A DNA stretch of 7,103 nt, taken from Planctomycetaceae bacterium (GTDB lineage: Bacteria > Planctomycetota > Planctomycetia > Pirellulales > Pirellulaceae). The DNA lies in the NCBI GenBank assembly GCA_024642765.1, contig JAHEAM010000198.1, positions 1-7,103 of the forward strand. Reading direction: 5' to 3'. Shown here piece by piece: positions 5,929 to 7,103 of this stretch. The number at the start of each line of letters is the position of its first letter. Position 1 is the stretch's first letter. The notes under the pieces were generated by a model. That model was given only the letters and a program-made list of their open reading frames with translations, made no database searches and was not told the DNA's origin. Position numbers and translations under genes: made by a program.

Positions 5929-6906
5929 ATGAAGAACACTTTTCGAACCCTGCGATTCTGCTTGATGGCGGTCGTTACGATTCCTGTCGCGTTTGGAGCC
6001 ATGCAGGTTTATGGCCAAGGAAAAGCACATGCTGTAATCCCAGGTTCAGGTCACGCCGTTGAGGGTGTCGGTGACGACTTCGAAGATGAAAACTGGACGT
6101 TCGATTACCAATTGCCAAAAGTCTACAATTTGGGTGACACACCGACAGCCAAAAATTTGCCACTTGGTTTTTCGGCCAATAAACGATGGCACGAGGGGCA
6201 AAAGCGAGGTCAACCAGACATTGTCGCGAGAATTGAAACGCCTCCTGAAGGATTAGCTGGCAGTCAAGGCGCATTGTTGCTGCGTTCCAAAACGACGGGA
6301 ACAACCCATCCGTCCTACCAACAACAACAAGACGACTTCATAGCAAACGTCGGTGATCTTGTTGGCAAGATACCCGTGTCACAAACCCCTAGCGTTGTGA
6401 CGAGAGTCTGGTTTCCCCCTGTTGAAGAATGGGAGCAACGCTCCGGTTGCCACTTTGCGTTTCGGATTTCATTAGAGACTAATGCAGTTAATCAAACGCG
6501 TTTTCGGCGCGCTGCCTACGATCCAGAGGCTGGCCTCTATTGGCCTGGATTTTTCCTCAATCGCGAGTTACCCAAGACAACATCTGACGGCAAGCAAACG
6601 CCGGATCGATATTATTTCTGGCTTAAAGCAACAGCAGACAGCCGGGCGATTCAAGGTCCAGAGTTGAAAACGATGGGCTGGTGGACTTTGGGAATGAGCG
6701 TCACTCCCAATGGCGAAGTGCATTATTACGCGAAGCCTGGCCTCGAAGATCTTACTGCGGAAGACCACGTCGCCTCGAGTTTTCCATTTGGACATCAAGC
6801 GGTTCTATTTCGCTCGTTCTTTTTCAATGTCTGTAACGGCGACAATGGAAACACTTGGTCAACGCCGTTTGTCGTTGACGACCCGACGGTGTTTGTTGTC
6901 AAGTGA
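5929..6906 (+). CDS. Secreted aromatic-rich protein, possible beta-sandwich, function unknown
   Basis: A 325-residue protein starting at the ATG at 5929, preceded by GGAG (5917-5920) with 8-nt spacing. The frame is open further upstream but only inside the previous gene. Residues 1-30 form a signal peptide (basic MKNTFRTLR, hydrophobic FCLMAVVTIPVAFGAM), so the protein is exported. The mature part has motifs such as DDFEDENWTFDYQLPK (49-64), GFSANKRWHEGQKRGQPD (80-97), SYQQQQDDF (129-137), TRVWFPPVEEWEQRSG (158-173), GWWTLGMSVTPNGEVHYYA (250-268) and FFFNVCNGDNGNTWSTPFVVDD (split around 297-318). Alternating hydrophobic strands with many Trp, Tyr and Phe suggest a beta-sandwich such as a ConA-like lectin/glucanase fold, but no catalytic signature was recognised. 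Only two cysteines remain after signal cleavage (174 and 302) and could form a disulfide. I believe similar proteins are widespread in planctomycetes, from memory only. It is probably in one operon with the 456-aa protein. Confidence 0.8.
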   Translation: MKNTFRTLRFCLMAVVTIPVAFGAMQVYGQGKAHAVIPGSGHAVEGVGDDFEDENWTFDYQLPKVYNLGDTPTAKNLPLGFSANKRWHEGQKRGQPDIVARIETPPEGLAGSQGALLLRSKTTGTTHPSYQQQQDDFIANVGDLVGKIPVSQTPSVVTRVWFPPVEEWEQRSGCHFAFRISLETNAVNQTRFRRAAYDPEAGLYWPGFFLNRELPKTTSDGKQTPDRYYFWLKATADSRAIQGPELKTMGWWTLGMSVTPNGEVHYYAKPGLEDLTAEDHVASSFPFGHQAVLFRSFFFNVCNGDNGNTWSTPFVVDDPTVFVVK

Positions 6907-6925
6907 AGCGGGGCTACCATCGCGT

Positions 6926-7103
6926 CTAAACAGGCAGCTCCAAGGCGTCGCATAGGAATCGCATAAACTTGCGACTATCTAGGAATTTCTTCATGCAATT
7001 AGCCAAGAATTTATCGTTACATGCTTCCGTGTCTTCGAACTTACATACGCCGATGAAATCTTTGCGGCGTAGGTCCTCGATCAGGTGATGGTCGGCAGCG
7101 AAT
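6926..7103 (-). CDS. Partial CDS (C-terminal 58 aa), unrecognised protein
   Basis: On the minus strand an open frame enters from the right edge and ends at a TAG (6928-6926), giving 58 residues whose N-terminal part lies outside the window. The sequence begins AADHHLIEDLRRKDFIGVC and ends KKFLDSRKFMRFLCDALELPV. It looks like a folded helical C-terminus, with amphipathic helices and four cysteines. I do not recognise the family. The stop is only 19 nt from the stop of the convergent plus-strand gene, which is the spacing expected of two real convergent genes, and no strong terminator is visible between them. That it is coding rests on composition and layout. Confidence 0.6.
   Translation of the reverse strand, partial: FAADHHLIEDLRRKDFIGVCKFEDTEACNDKFLANCMKKFLDSRKFMRFLCDALELPV

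Noticed and set aside
5593..6030. Minus-strand 145-codon open frame across the junction of the two secreted-protein genes
   Set aside because: It is antisense to two genes with clear signal peptides and has no motif of its own.
6959..6974. TCGCA/TGCGA hairpin as a terminator for the 325-aa gene
   Set aside because: The stem is only five bp, has no T-run and lies inside the convergent coding region.

Overview
The window looks like a chromosomal stretch from a planctomycete, most likely a Pirellulales-type (Rhodopirellula/Blastopirellula-like) bacterium of moderate GC content. This is inferred from the style of the proteins: a TolC-like outer-membrane lipoprotein with a long Gly/Thr/Pro/Gln-rich insertion and a disordered C-terminal tail, a very short lipoprotein with a planctomycete-like start, and two secreted proteins of families I associate with planctomycetes but cannot name. 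No mobile element, CRISPR array, tRNA or rRNA was recognised.

Left part, minus strand (1-724): rpmF (ribosomal protein L32, four-Cys zinc ribbon) is followed by a clear hairpin terminator at 435-454. Beyond it is the 5' end of a gene that starts at 235 and runs off the left edge; its N-terminus resembles the DUF3754/TMEM143 family. A 408-bp region (725-1132) separates rpmF from the divergent plus-strand genes. It carries two strong hairpins (994-1017 and 1079-1099) ahead of the TolC-like gene.

Middle, plus strand (1133-4223): a TolC-like outer-membrane efflux lipoprotein (828 aa) and, 58 nt later, a 154-aa lipoprotein. Together they form a probable two-gene operon closed by a strong intrinsic terminator (4188-4223). 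No inner-membrane pump or periplasmic adaptor is encoded here, so any partners would lie elsewhere.

Right part, plus strand (4224-6906): after a 312-bp gap come two exported proteins 22 nt apart, probably co-transcribed. The first (456 aa) is an alpha-helical protein with recurring Gly/Thr-His helix starts, suggesting an alpha/alpha-toroid fold. The second (325 aa) is rich in beta strands and aromatic residues and may be a lectin-like sandwich. Their function is unknown. The window ends with the C-terminus of an unrecognised minus-strand gene (6926-7103) convergent with them.

The edge genes and the start sites were worked out by hand translation. Family assignments other than L32 and TolC are tentative because no database search was possible.
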